DNA of 64,000 nt from Pullichristensenella excrementipullorum. Lineage in GTDB: Bacteria; Bacillota; Clostridia; Christensenellales; Aristaeellaceae. Below the pieces are notes generated by a model. The model had not been told where the DNA came from. It made no database searches and worked only from the letters and a program-made list of their open reading frames with translations. Position 1 is the first letter of the stretch, and each line of letters begins with the position of its first letter. Location: positions 33,646 to 97,645 of the forward strand of contig DVOU01000008.1 in NCBI GenBank assembly GCA_018713365.1, in the 5' to 3' direction. Below, one piece after another: positions 16,275 to 23,361 of the stretch. Both the position numbers and the translations under genes were made by a program.

Positions 16275-16520
16275 ATGTACAGATACAACACCCATGGCAC
16301 CTGTTCCCGGCAGATCGAGATCGAGCTGGATGGCGACATTATCCGCCGCGTGCGCTTCATCGGCGGCTGCACGGGCAACACGCAGGGCCTTTCGCGCCTG
16401 GTGGAGGGCATGCGGGTGGACGAAGTCATCCACCGCCTCAAGGGCATCCAGTGCCGCGCCGGCACCAGCTGCCCGGATCAGCTCGCCCGCGCCCTCGAGC
16501 GCATGCGCGCAAACGCTTAG
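16275..16520 (+). CDS. TSCPD domain protein (TIGR03905-like)
   Basis: The 81-residue protein contains the signature TSCPDQLARALE near its end and FIGGCTGNTQGLSRL in the middle, matching the short stand-alone TSCPD proteins of Clostridia. The same domain occurs at the C-terminus of some class II ribonucleotide reductases, where its Cys residues may bind metal. The function of the free-standing form is unknown. It is followed at 18 bases by the next gene on the same strand, so the two probably form an operon. Confidence 0.9.
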   Translation: MYRYNTHGTCSRQIEIELDGDIIRRVRFIGGCTGNTQGLSRLVEGMRVDEVIHRLKGIQCRAGTSCPDQLARALERMRANA

Positions 16521-16538
16521 GAAAACGGAGGAGACCAC

Positions 16539-17180
16539 GTGCAGACAAGCGATGGCGGCCGCTACGGCGGCTCCCCCAGCAGCGCCTATTCGCCCAACCT
16601 CAAGCGGCCGGGCAGGGCCAGCCGCAAGCGCACGGCGCTGAAGATAGCGCTGTGCCTGCTCCTGCCGCCGCTGGGGCTTTTGTGGATCTGGCGGACGGGT
16701 TCGTTCGCGCTGCGCGGACGCATCCTCACCTCCGTTCTCGCCTGCGCCTCGCTGTGCCTGATGTGCCTGCCCCTCTTTCAGCCGGGCAACGCGCCCACCA
16801 CGCTGCCGCAGCCGGTCGCGCCCGTGGCCGCCACCCGCGCCCCGGAGGAGGTCACCTCCACCGCCCTGGGCAACATCGAAGAGCTGCTCGCCCAGCAGGA
16901 GGCCGGCGTGACCGAGGCCGCCCCGGCCCAGCCGCAGCTGACCGACGAGCAGATCTACAACACCATCGTATACAGCGTATTCAACAACGCCGAGAACTAC
17001 CACGCCGGCCCCACCTGCGGGGATCAGCAGAACGGCCGCACCCTGACCGTGCGGCAGGCGCTCGACCTCGGCCTCACCCCATGCCCCAACTGCAACCCCG
17101 TCGTGCCCTCCACCTACGCGCAGGACAGCGGCGCGCAGGAGGAAACGGCGCCGGAGGAAACGCAGGAAGCGCAGCAGTGA
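16539..17180 (+). CDS. Membrane protein with C-terminal HxxxxC/CxxC motif
   Basis: The 213-residue protein begins at GTG with an ACGGAGGAG site. It has a basic N-terminus, two hydrophobic segments (about 33-50 and 60-82), a Pro/Ala/acidic linker, and a compact motif NYHAGPTCG...LTVRQALDLGLTPCPNC. His and three Cys in this pattern resemble small excalibur- or zinc-ribbon-like modules found at the ends of clostridial surface or membrane proteins. It ends in a Glu/Gln-rich tail. Function unknown. Confidence 0.75.
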   Translation: MQTSDGGRYGGSPSSAYSPNLKRPGRASRKRTALKIALCLLLPPLGLLWIWRTGSFALRGRILTSVLACASLCLMCLPLFQPGNAPTTLPQPVAPVAATRAPEEVTSTALGNIEELLAQQEAGVTEAAPAQPQLTDEQIYNTIVYSVFNNAENYHAGPTCGDQQNGRTLTVRQALDLGLTPCPNCNPVVPSTYAQDSGAQEETAPEETQEAQQ

Positions 17181-17215
17181 CGCCCGCCGGGCGGGCCGTC
17201 CTTGCCCCGCTGACA

Positions 17216-17243
17216 AAAACGTCCCTTCGCGGGGGCGTTTTTT
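17216..17243 (+). terminator. Terminator of the TSCPD operon
   Basis: AACGTCCC...GGGGGCGTT stem at 17218-17239, then a T run. Confidence 0.85.
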
Positions 17244-17252
17244 ATGTTCCCA

Positions 17253-17292
17253 AAAAGGGTGAAGCCCCCGGGTCGGCATTCCCGAGGGCTTC
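17253..17292 (-). terminator. Terminator of rluF
   Basis: GAAGCCCCCGGG and CCCGAGGGCTTC arms (17261-17272, 17281-17292). On the minus strand CACCCTTTTTG follows. Confidence 0.6.
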
Positions 17293-17375
17293 CAAGAGGG
17301 GGGAAGGGTGACGCCTTTCGGCGCTATCTGCATTATAACGGGCGTGTGTGGAAAAAGTGTGTCAAAGCGTTGGAA

Positions 17376-18092
17376 TTATGGGAACGTTTTGCGGTAGATA
17401 CCGGCTCGTTCCAGCCCATCCATCTCCTCCTTGGTCAGTTCCCGCCACTGGCCGGGGCGCAAATCGCCCAGGCGGATGTGCATGATGCGCACGCGGCGCA
17501 GGCGCGTCACGCGGTAGCCCAGGGCCTCGCACATGCGGCGTATCTGCCGGTTCAGCCCCTGCACCAGCACGATATTGAACGATCTTTCGCCCGTTCTGCG
17601 CACGCGGCAGGGCAGCGTCACCGTATCCAGAATGGCCACGCCCGCTTGCATTTTTTCCACGAACTCGCGGGTGACGGGGCGGTCCACGGTCACTTCGTAT
17701 TCGCGCTCGTGTCCGCCCGCGGCGCGCAGCAGGCGGTTGACGATCTCGCCGTCGCTGGTGAGCAAAAGCAGGCCCTCGCTCTCGCGGTCGAGCCGGCCCA
17801 CGGGGAAGACGCGGATGGGGTAGTTAAGGTAGGAGACGACATTGTACTTTTCGCGCGGGTCGGCGGTGCAGACGATGCCCACCGGCTTGTTGAGCATCAG
17901 ATACACGCGCTCGCCGCGCCCGGAGAGAGGCTTGCCGTCCACCTCCACGCGCATGCCGGGCTGCACCTGATCGCCCAGCGCGCCCACGCGCCCGTCCACG
18001 CGCACGCGGCCCTCGGCGATCAGCCGGTCGGCCTCGCGCCGCGAGCAGTAGCCGCTGTCGGCGATGAACTTGTTCAGACGCTTTGCTTCCAT
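17376..18092 (-). CDS. rluF: 23S rRNA pseudouridine synthase, RluF type
   Basis: RsuA/RluF enzymes turn a uridine of 23S rRNA into pseudouridine (position 2604 in E. coli for RluF). The 238-residue product has an N-terminal S4 domain (LNKFIADSGYCSRREADRLI), the catalytic motif GRLDRESEGLLLLTSDG (about 104-120) and the RluF-like GLNRQIRRMCEALGY segment. The closest resemblance is to RluF rather than RluB. No clear promoter was found in the 14 bases before the antisense-RNA -35 box; it may lie within the toxin locus. Confidence 0.9.
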   Translation of the reverse strand: MEAKRLNKFIADSGYCSRREADRLIAEGRVRVDGRVGALGDQVQPGMRVEVDGKPLSGRGERVYLMLNKPVGIVCTADPREKYNVVSYLNYPIRVFPVGRLDRESEGLLLLTSDGEIVNRLLRAAGGHEREYEVTVDRPVTREFVEKMQAGVAILDTVTLPCRVRRTGERSFNIVLVQGLNRQIRRMCEALGYRVTRLRRVRIMHIRLGDLRPGQWRELTKEEMDGLERAGIYRKTFP

Positions 18093-18106
18093 ACATGCCT
18101 CCGCGC

Positions 18107-18135
18107 TTGACGGCGCGCGTCAACTGTGTTATAAT
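18107..18135 (+). promoter_or_regulatory. Promoter of the putative antitoxin RNA
   Basis: TTGACG (18107-18112), 17 bases, TATAAT (18130-18135), with a TGT extension. TTGACG also forms an inverted repeat with CGTCAA at 18118-18123. Confidence 0.8.
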
Positions 18136-18141
18136 GACAGC

Positions 18142-18236
18142 AGGAAGGGACTGCGAACAGGTGCTTGCACCCCCGACCCAAGTCAGAGATGAACCGCCGT
18201 GTAGTCGCGATACACGGCGGTTCGCTTACTTCTTAT
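18142..18236 (+). ncRNA. Putative antisense antitoxin RNA
   Basis: A transcript from the promoter at 18107-18135 would run through a perfect 13-bp hairpin (18191-18203 with 18211-18223) followed by the T-rich GCTTACTTCTTATTG, giving an RNA of about 95 bases. It is opposite the 3' end of the toxin reading frame and its downstream region, the txpA/RatA-like arrangement. The 5' end is inferred from the promoter. Confidence 0.6.
18191..18235. terminator. Hairpin terminator within the toxin locus
   Basis: Arms GAACCGCCGTGTA (18191-18203) and its complement (18211-18223). It is U-rich only on the plus side, so termination is best supported for the antisense RNA. Confidence 0.75.
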
Positions 18237-18300
18237 TGTTCACTGCGAACAACAAGGCGAGTATCGTCAGGATGACCATGAGCAGTTCATAATCCGTCAT
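18226..18300 (-). CDS. Putative type I toxin peptide, holin-like
   Basis: A 24-residue peptide: MTDYELLMVI, then LTILALLFAV, then NNKK. It has a short acidic start, one membrane helix and a Lys/Asn tail, the pattern of the small holin-like type I toxins of Firmicutes (TxpA/BsrG-like). A strong AAGGGGGTG site lies 7-8 bases upstream. An in-frame ATG two codons earlier is too close to it. Its promoter (18377-18406, minus) and the opposed RNA on the plus strand support a toxin/antisense module. Its short length is normal for the class. Confidence 0.7.
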   Translation of the reverse strand: MTDYELLMVILTILALLFAVNNKK

Positions 18301-18376
18301 GACCATCACCCCCTTTGGTAAAACGCCGGGGGCGGCGAACACCGTGTTGCCTTCCTGCCGGGGGTATCCCCCGAAA

Positions 18377-18406
18377 ATTATAGCACACCGCGCCTTCGCC
18401 CGTCAA
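18377..18406 (-). promoter_or_regulatory. Promoter of the toxin mRNA
   Basis: Minus strand TTGACG (18401-18406), 18 bases, TATAAT (18377-18382), with a TGC extension. It leaves a structured 5' leader of about 65 bases. Confidence 0.8.
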
Positions 18407-18417
18407 CGCGCAAAAGA

Positions 18418-18447
18418 TTCGACAAGCGGCGGAAAATGTGGTATCAT
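18418..18447 (+). promoter_or_regulatory. Promoter of the RlmI-type gene
   Basis: TTCGAC (18418-18423), 18 bases, TATCAT (18442-18447). Confidence 0.5.
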
Positions 18448-18476
18448 GGAAAAAGCTCTATATCAGGAGGCAGACT

Positions 18477-19640
18477 ATGGCAAAGGCGATCCTTCGCAAG
18501 ACCCGCGAAACGCGCGTGCGCGGCGGGCATCCGTGGATCTACGCATCGGAGATCGAGACCACCGAGGGCGAATGCGCCCCCGGCGACGTCATCGACGTAC
18601 ACAGCTGCAAGGGCACGTTTCTCGGCCGCGCGCTTTACAACCCCCGCTCGCAGATCACCCTGCGCATGCTCACCACGCAGGACGAGGCGGTGGACGAAGA
18701 TTTCTTCCGCCGCCGCCTTGAAGTGGCGTGGGCGTACAGAAAGCGCCTTTGCGATGTGGACAGCTGCCGCGTGGTCTATTCAGAATCGGACTTCCTGCCC
18801 GGTCTGATCGTGGACAAGTTCGCAAACGTGCTTTCCATGCAGACGCTCTCTCTGGGCATGGACACGCGCAAGGAGATGCTCGCGCGCCTTTTGTGCGAGA
18901 TCACCGGGGCAAAGGGCGTCTATGAGCGCAACGACGTGCCCGTGCGCCGCCACGAGGGGCTGGAAATGCGGACGGGGCTGCTCATGGGCGAGGTGCCTGA
19001 GCGCGTGGAGATGCGCGAAAACGGCATCCTCTATCTGGTGGACGTCATGCGCGGCCAGAAGACGGGCTTTTTCCTCGATCAGAAGCAGAACCGCGCCGCC
19101 ATCGCGCCGCTGTGCCCCGGGGCGCGGGTGCTGGACTGTTTCTGTCACAACGGTTCGTTCGCGCTCAACGCCGCCAGGTACGGCGCGGCGGACGTGCTGG
19201 GCGTGGACATCTCCGAAGAGGCGCTGGAAGTGGCGCGGGAGAACGCCGCGCGCAACGGCCTGAACGCGCGCTTTGAGGCGCACAACTGCTTTGACCTTCT
19301 GCGCGAGCTGGCCGACGCGGGAGAAAAGTACGATCTGGTCATCCTCGACCCGCCGGCGTTCACCAAGTCCCGGCAGGCGGTGCAGAGCGCTTTGCGCGGC
19401 TACAAGGAGATCAACCTGCGCGGGTTGAAGCTGACAAAGCCGGGCGGGTTTTTGGTGACATGCTCATGCTCGCAGCACGTTTCCACGGAGATGTTTCAGG
19501 ACATGGTCAACCAGGCGGCGCGGGACGCGAAAAAGCACGTGCGCATGGTGGAATACCGCACGCAGGCCTACGATCATCCCATCCTCCCCGCCGCGCCGGA
19601 GACGAAGTATTTGAAGTGCATGCTCCTGCAAGTGATGTAG
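18477..19640 (+). CDS. rlmI: Class I rRNA large subunit methyltransferase, RlmI type
   Basis: RlmI methylates a cytosine of 23S rRNA at C5. The 387-residue product has an N-terminal PUA domain (about 1-75, TRVRGGHPWIYASEI), a central RNA-binding part and a Rossmann methyltransferase domain: VLDCFCHNGSFALNA (SAM loop), VDISEEALEVARENA, and the catalytic-loop LDPPAFTKSR. A Cys in VTCSCSQH is in the expected place. The ATG has an AGGAGG site at 18465-18470. The gene ends directly at the start of a repeat element (copy A). Exact target base is inferred from family only. Confidence 0.9.
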   Translation: MAKAILRKTRETRVRGGHPWIYASEIETTEGECAPGDVIDVHSCKGTFLGRALYNPRSQITLRMLTTQDEAVDEDFFRRRLEVAWAYRKRLCDVDSCRVVYSESDFLPGLIVDKFANVLSMQTLSLGMDTRKEMLARLLCEITGAKGVYERNDVPVRRHEGLEMRTGLLMGEVPERVEMRENGILYLVDVMRGQKTGFFLDQKQNRAAIAPLCPGARVLDCFCHNGSFALNAARYGAADVLGVDISEEALEVARENAARNGLNARFEAHNCFDLLRELADAGEKYDLVILDPPAFTKSRQAVQSALRGYKEINLRGLKLTKPGGFLVTCSCSQHVSTEMFQDMVNQAARDAKKHVRMVEYRTQAYDHPILPAAPETKYLKCMLLQVM

Positions 19641-19800
19641 GCCGGCAGTGCCGGCGGCCAGTGCCTTCGGCGCGTGGGTCACGCAAGTCCGCCCCATGAG
19701 CAGGGGGCGGACTTGCTTCGTTTCGTTCCGAATGGGGCGGTGGTGGGAGTAGACGGCGGCAAGCCCACGAGCAGGGGCTTGCCGCCTGCGGCGTTGGGGG
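19641..19800 (+). repeat. Twin-hairpin repeat element, copy A
   Basis: It begins right after the rlmI stop. A GCCGGC-AGT-GCCGGC hairpin (19641-19655) is followed 42 bases later by hairpin 1 (arms 19683-19695 and 19704-19716, loop ATGAGCAG) and, exactly 72 bases after hairpin 1, hairpin 2 (arms 19755-19766 and 19775-19786, loop ACGAGCAG). The sequence between the hairpins (TTTCGTTCCGAATGGGGCGG and onward) is conserved in copies B and C. Confidence 0.85.
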
Positions 19801-20393
19801 ACGGGGGTGCGGTGAAACGGCTGCCGCTCCCCAAAATGGGATTCTCAAGGGTCTGGACCCTTGAGCGGGTGCGGGCAGAGCCCGCCGTTCTCCCGGCGGG
19901 ATGGTGGGGGGTGAAGCGGCGGCGGGAAGGGCGGAGAGATGGCCTTTTGCGGGCGTGGAACGCTGGGCTTGGGCGCGCGCTGGATGTTCGCCGCGAAATG
20001 CGGGAGGCGATGAGACGCGGCTTGTTACGGGCCGCGTTTGCCACGGATGGATAAATGTGGAAGGTTTTGTGGGAGGAAGGACGTGTTTTGACGGTGAGAT
20101 GGCGCGTATCTCCGTTTCTTGCGGGGAGAGGCTCATTGTGAGAGCGTAGGGGTTACGGCGTGCGGGAAAAACTCCGCCCCTTGCGGGGAGAAGTCCGTTC
20201 CCCCGTCCCCCGGCGCGCCGGGAAAGTCCCCTGATGGGCGAAACGTTCCGAAACCCCGCTTTCTCCCGCGACACGACAAAATCCGGCGCGCCACTCTGCA
20301 GCGCCTTTGCCCGCAGGGCAAACAGCGTCGAACACGCACACCGGCAGCGCCCCTTGCCCACCGGGGCAAGGCAGCGTCGCCCAACGCGCCGCA
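19801..20393. other. Gene-free stretch between repeat copies A and B
   Basis: Open frames here are long only because of high GC; none has a ribosome site, promoter or family match. Short palindromes are visible, such as CAAGGGTC/GACCCTTG (19846-19863) and GCGGGC/GCCCGC (19871-19884), as well as a repeated TTGCGGGGAGA. Decayed repeat material is the likeliest content. Confidence 0.6.
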
Positions 20394-20539
20394 GGTGGCA
20401 GGCCCCTGCTCGTGGGCCTGCCGCCGTCTGCTCCCACCGCCGCCCCATCCGAACCGAAACGCAGCGCGCCCGCCCCCTGCTCGTGGGGCGGGCGCGCGTC
20501 TCCATGGGGCCGAAGGCGCTGGCTGCCGGCACTGCCGGC
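20394..20539 (-). repeat. Twin-hairpin repeat element, copy B (inverted)
   Basis: Inverted copy of the element at 19641. The GCCGGC-type hairpin is at 20525-20539, hairpin 1 has arms 20464-20476 and 20485-20497, and hairpin 2 has arms 20394-20405 and 20414-20425. On the minus strand both loops read ACGAGCAG. Offsets of 42 and 72 bases equal those of the other copies. It lies 90 bases downstream of the ACT-metallohydrolase gene, in the same orientation. Confidence 0.85.
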
Positions 20540-20628
20540 TCCACGAAAAAACAGTCCGCGCACAGAGGCGCGAACTTTGACATTCGGGGCCAGCGAAACC
20601 CGCCCGGGCGCGGGTCCTTCCAGTCCCT

Positions 20629-22062
20629 TCACTTCCGCGCGGCGGGCTCCGGCAGGCGGCACTGGCTGCCATGGCCGGGGCAACATAGATAACCGGCGTA
20701 GCGCTCTGTGAGCAAAGCGCGGCACTCTCTCGCCCTGGCGGGATCGGAGTCCACGCCGGTCATCAGAAAGGGCGCGAGGCGGTTGAAGGCCTGCTGGTCA
20801 GGGGAATAGCCCTTGATGTTGACGTAGATGTCGCCGCTGAAGAGCAATTGCAATTTTTCGCAGACGATCACCGTCTCGCCCCGGACGTGGCCGCCGCTTC
20901 CCTGATAAAAATCGAACTTCCACGGCCCGAAAGAACGCGAGCCGATGCAGGAAAGCGGCGCGTCGTCGCGCTTTTCGCCCACCGCCACGCAGCGCTCCAT
21001 ATCCGGCGGCGCGTAGCCGGAGATGACCTTGCTCAGGGCGCAGTAGGGCGCGTGCAGCGGGTTCTGTTCGCGGAAATTCGCCTTTCCGCGCTGTTCGAGG
21101 GCGAAGTTTTCATAGCAATCCCGGCTCATGCAGGCGCGGTCGAACAGCGAAAGCAGCCCGGCGTGGTCCACGTCTGCGTGCGTGAGCCAGACCTCCTTGC
21201 CGCGCAGGGAAAAGCGCGGGAACAGCCCTTCGAACAGGCGCAGCATCTCCTCTTTATAACAGGCAAAGCCGCAATCCACGCACAAAAGTTCGCCGTGGTA
21301 TTCCAGCACATAGGTGTTGCTGCCGCAGGGCGGCTCGATGGCGGTGAGCATCAGGCCGTCGGCGAGGCGCACGGTGCTGACCTGGGCGTTGAAGGCCGCG
21401 TCGCGGTGCTCGACCACGAACTGGGCGAAGCGGCGGATGTAGTCGAACGTCTGCAGCGCCGGCTTGTCCTGCTCGTCGAGCAGCTGCATGAGGCGGTTGG
21501 CCTGAATGAGTACGGCGTTGGTCTGCGCCTGCGAAAGCGAGAGGATCTCGCGCATCTCGTTGGCAAAGGTGATGTAGAACACCGTGCCGTCGAGCAGGCG
21601 ATCGGTCACCTCGTAGTTGAGGATGCTGATCTCGCAAATTTGGGAGATCTCGTCGATGAGGCGCTTGATCTCGCCGGTGTTTTCGATGAGCAGGCCCATC
21701 TTGAAGTGCTGCACGCCGGTGCCGTTCTCCTGCGAGCTGATGTAGGAGATGTTGACCCGGTGGCGGTTCAATATCTCCAGCACGGGCGTGACCGCGCCTG
21801 GACGGTCGGGCAGGGTAAGCACGATCATCAGGATGCGCTTGCCGTCCTCAAGCTCGGTCAGATAGCCGCACTCGGAGAGCTGGCGGGCGATCTCCGCGTG
21901 TTGCGCGGCGGTGGCAGACACTTCGATGAACAGCGTGTGCGTGTCCACGGCGCGGTTGTAGTTGACGCGGGCGATGTTGCCCCCGCAGGCGGCGATGATG
22001 CGGCTGGCGAGCAAAAACGCGCCCGCCTTGTCCGGCATCCGCGTGACGTATGTCTTTCGCAT
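20629..22062 (-). CDS. Two ACT domains fused to a metallo-beta-lactamase-fold protein
   Basis: The 477-residue protein starts with two ACT-like regulatory domains (about 1-72, TRMPDKAGAFLLASRIIAA, and 76-150, LTLPDRPGAVTPVLEIL), which usually bind amino acids. A helical linker follows, then a metallo-beta-lactamase fold (about 225-465). Its metal motif reads THADVDHAG, so the second His of HxHxDH is Asp, similar to the HxExDH of diiron flavoproteins, and a SGDIY segment supplies a later ligand. This points to a diiron or altered metal site rather than a standard zinc hydrolase. The substrate is unknown. It is 10 bases downstream of the DUF6125-like gene, so co-transcribed. Confidence 0.85.
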   Translation of the reverse strand: MRKTYVTRMPDKAGAFLLASRIIAACGGNIARVNYNRAVDTHTLFIEVSATAAQHAEIARQLSECGYLTELEDGKRILMIVLTLPDRPGAVTPVLEILNRHRVNISYISSQENGTGVQHFKMGLLIENTGEIKRLIDEISQICEISILNYEVTDRLLDGTVFYITFANEMREILSLSQAQTNAVLIQANRLMQLLDEQDKPALQTFDYIRRFAQFVVEHRDAAFNAQVSTVRLADGLMLTAIEPPCGSNTYVLEYHGELLCVDCGFACYKEEMLRLFEGLFPRFSLRGKEVWLTHADVDHAGLLSLFDRACMSRDCYENFALEQRGKANFREQNPLHAPYCALSKVISGYAPPDMERCVAVGEKRDDAPLSCIGSRSFGPWKFDFYQGSGGHVRGETVIVCEKLQLLFSGDIYVNIKGYSPDQQAFNRLAPFLMTGVDSDPARARECRALLTERYAGYLCCPGHGSQCRLPEPAARK

Positions 22063-22072
22063 GGCGTTTCCT

Positions 22073-22591
22073 CTATTCCGGGATGGAGAAGGCCCACTTG
22101 CAGCTGCAGGTATCGTCCGTGACCTCGGGGTAGCAGCTCAGGCACTCGCACTGTATGCGGCTGTCGATCTCGCGGGCGAAGCCGCTGTATTCGATGACGC
22201 CCACGCCCTTGCAGGGGTGGAAGGGCATGCCCTTGCGTTCGCGCGCCGCCTGCACGCGGCAGACCTCCATGGTGTAGATGAGTTTGCCGTCCACATGGTC
22301 GCAGCGCGAGCGGTTGAGGTGGCCGTAAAAGCGCAGCGCCAGCGCCTTTTCCAGCCCTTCAAGGCCGGGATGTTCGGGAAGCTGCAAAAACTGCCGGATG
22401 CGGCGCGCCTCGATGACGGTGAAGCGCTCCCAGGCCCGCGCGTCGTGGAACATGGCCGCGTCCATGCCCTCCTCTTTTTCCACGGACTGGAACCACACGC
22501 CGTCCATGGCCAGCCAGTTCCTGGCGTAGATGTCCAGAAGCTCGATGAGCTGTTCGCGGCTCAATGCCTCGAGCGCCCCGCGCGTATCCAT
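22073..22591 (-). CDS. DUF6125-like Cys-rich cytosolic protein
   Basis: The 172-residue protein begins LEALSREQLIELLDIYARNW and ends with six Cys in the last 70 residues (MEVCRVQAARERKGMPFHPC, IQCECLSCYPE, DDTCSCKW). The pattern suggests a metal or Fe-S site. I recognise it as the family NCBI labels DUF6125, with no known function; that name is from memory. It is first in a two-gene unit with the ACT-metallohydrolase, which may share a metal or redox role. An AAGGCGGCGGG stretch precedes the ATG, not a strong site. Confidence 0.75.
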   Translation of the reverse strand: MDTRGALEALSREQLIELLDIYARNWLAMDGVWFQSVEKEEGMDAAMFHDARAWERFTVIEARRIRQFLQLPEHPGLEGLEKALALRFYGHLNRSRCDHVDGKLIYTMEVCRVQAARERKGMPFHPCKGVGVIEYSGFAREIDSRIQCECLSCYPEVTDDTCSCKWAFSIPE

Positions 22592-22624
22592 AAAACCCGC
22601 CGCCTTTCCCGAAACGTATGCTCC

Positions 22625-22633
22625 ATTATAGCA
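22625..22633 (-). promoter_or_regulatory. Extended -10 promoter of the DUF6125/ACT-metallohydrolase operon
   Basis: Minus strand TGC-TATAAT, with TATAAT at 22625-22630; the -35 is poor. Confidence 0.5.
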
Positions 22634-22681
22634 CGCGCAGTTTAAGAAAAGAGGCGGCGGGCGAAAAAAGGCCCCGCCCGT

Positions 22682-22909
22682 TCAGCGACGCGGCGGGGGA
22701 TACGGGGCGCGCACATTGGTGCGGCCGAGGAGGTAGTCCACGCTGGTATGGTGAAAGTCCGCGAGGGCGCTCAGCACCCACGGCGGGATCATGTGCGTGC
22801 CTGTTTCGTAATAGGAATACGAGCGCTGCGTGACGTTGATGGCCTGCGCGATCTGTGCCTGCGTCAGGTCGCTGTCTTCCCGCAGGTCGCGGATGCGGCG
22901 ATAGTACAA
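22682..22909 (-). CDS. XRE-type helix-turn-helix regulator
   Basis: A 75-residue Cro/CI-type protein: RRIRDLREDSDLTQAQIAQA, then the recognition helix region VTQRSYSYYETGTHMIP, then the common tail DFHHTSVDYLLGRT. It is all DNA-binding domain. TTG at 22909 gives good spacing from GGGGGG; a GTG three codons upstream overlaps that site. Target unknown. Confidence 0.85.
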   Translation of the reverse strand: MYYRRIRDLREDSDLTQAQIAQAINVTQRSYSYYETGTHMIPPWVLSALADFHHTSVDYLLGRTNVRAPYPPPRR

Positions 22910-22957
22910 GAAAAACACCCCCCGATGTGTGTATATCCTTGGGTCAGGCGCACTTTA

Positions 22958-22990
22958 AGCGCCCCCATCGGCTGACGGGGGCGCTCGTTT
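22958..22990. terminator. Hairpin between dUTPase-like and XRE genes
   Basis: Perfect 9-bp arms AGCGCCCCC (22958-22966) and its complement (22977-22985). A T run follows on the plus strand only, so its role for these minus-strand genes is uncertain. Confidence 0.45.
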
Positions 22991-23361
22991 TATGGCTCCA
23001 ATTCGTGTACATCGTAGCCGGGCTTGCTGGACAGGCCCTGCTGGCGGGCGATGTTCTCCCGGTTCTTGGCCTGGTAGCGCTCAAACAGCTCCTGCGCGTC
23101 CATGCCGGCGGCAAGGGCGACGCTGACGGCGAAGTGGAACACGTCCACGGCCTCTTCCTTTAAGTGTTCGCGGTCGATGGGCCGCGGGTTTTTCCACCAC
23201 TGGAAGTGGGCGGCGTCCAGCAGTTCGCCGGCCTCGACGATGAGGGCGAGGGCGAACTTCTGCACCCATTCGTCGTCCGTCACATCCTCGAGATGGCGCG
23301 TTTTATTGATGGAGGCGTTGAACGCCGCCTGCTCGGCAAAGAGGGTCTCCAGCTTATCCAT
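22990..23361 (-). CDS. All-alpha NTP pyrophosphatase, dimeric dUTPase-like
   Basis: The 123-residue protein has the two metal-binding helices of the dimeric dUTPase/MazG superfamily: LIVEAGELLDAAHFQWWK (E-x-x-E type, about 41-58) and EEAVDVFHFAVSVAL (about 70-84). The family hydrolyses dUTP or other NTPs to keep the nucleotide pool clean. Its start codon overlaps the last 8 bases of glyA, so it is coupled to glyA; serine hydroxymethyltransferase supplies the methylene-folate for dTMP synthesis, which makes dUTP removal a plausible shared theme. Confidence 0.85.
   Translation of the reverse strand: MDKLETLFAEQAAFNASINKTRHLEDVTDDEWVQKFALALIVEAGELLDAAHFQWWKNPRPIDREHLKEEAVDVFHFAVSVALAAGMDAQELFERYQAKNRENIARQQGLSSKPGYDVHELEP

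Noticed and set aside
19507..20725. Several overlapping open frames in the repeat island
   Set aside because: They change frame and strand freely, are Arg/Pro/Ala-rich, and are made of the repeat elements and palindromes; no start signals.
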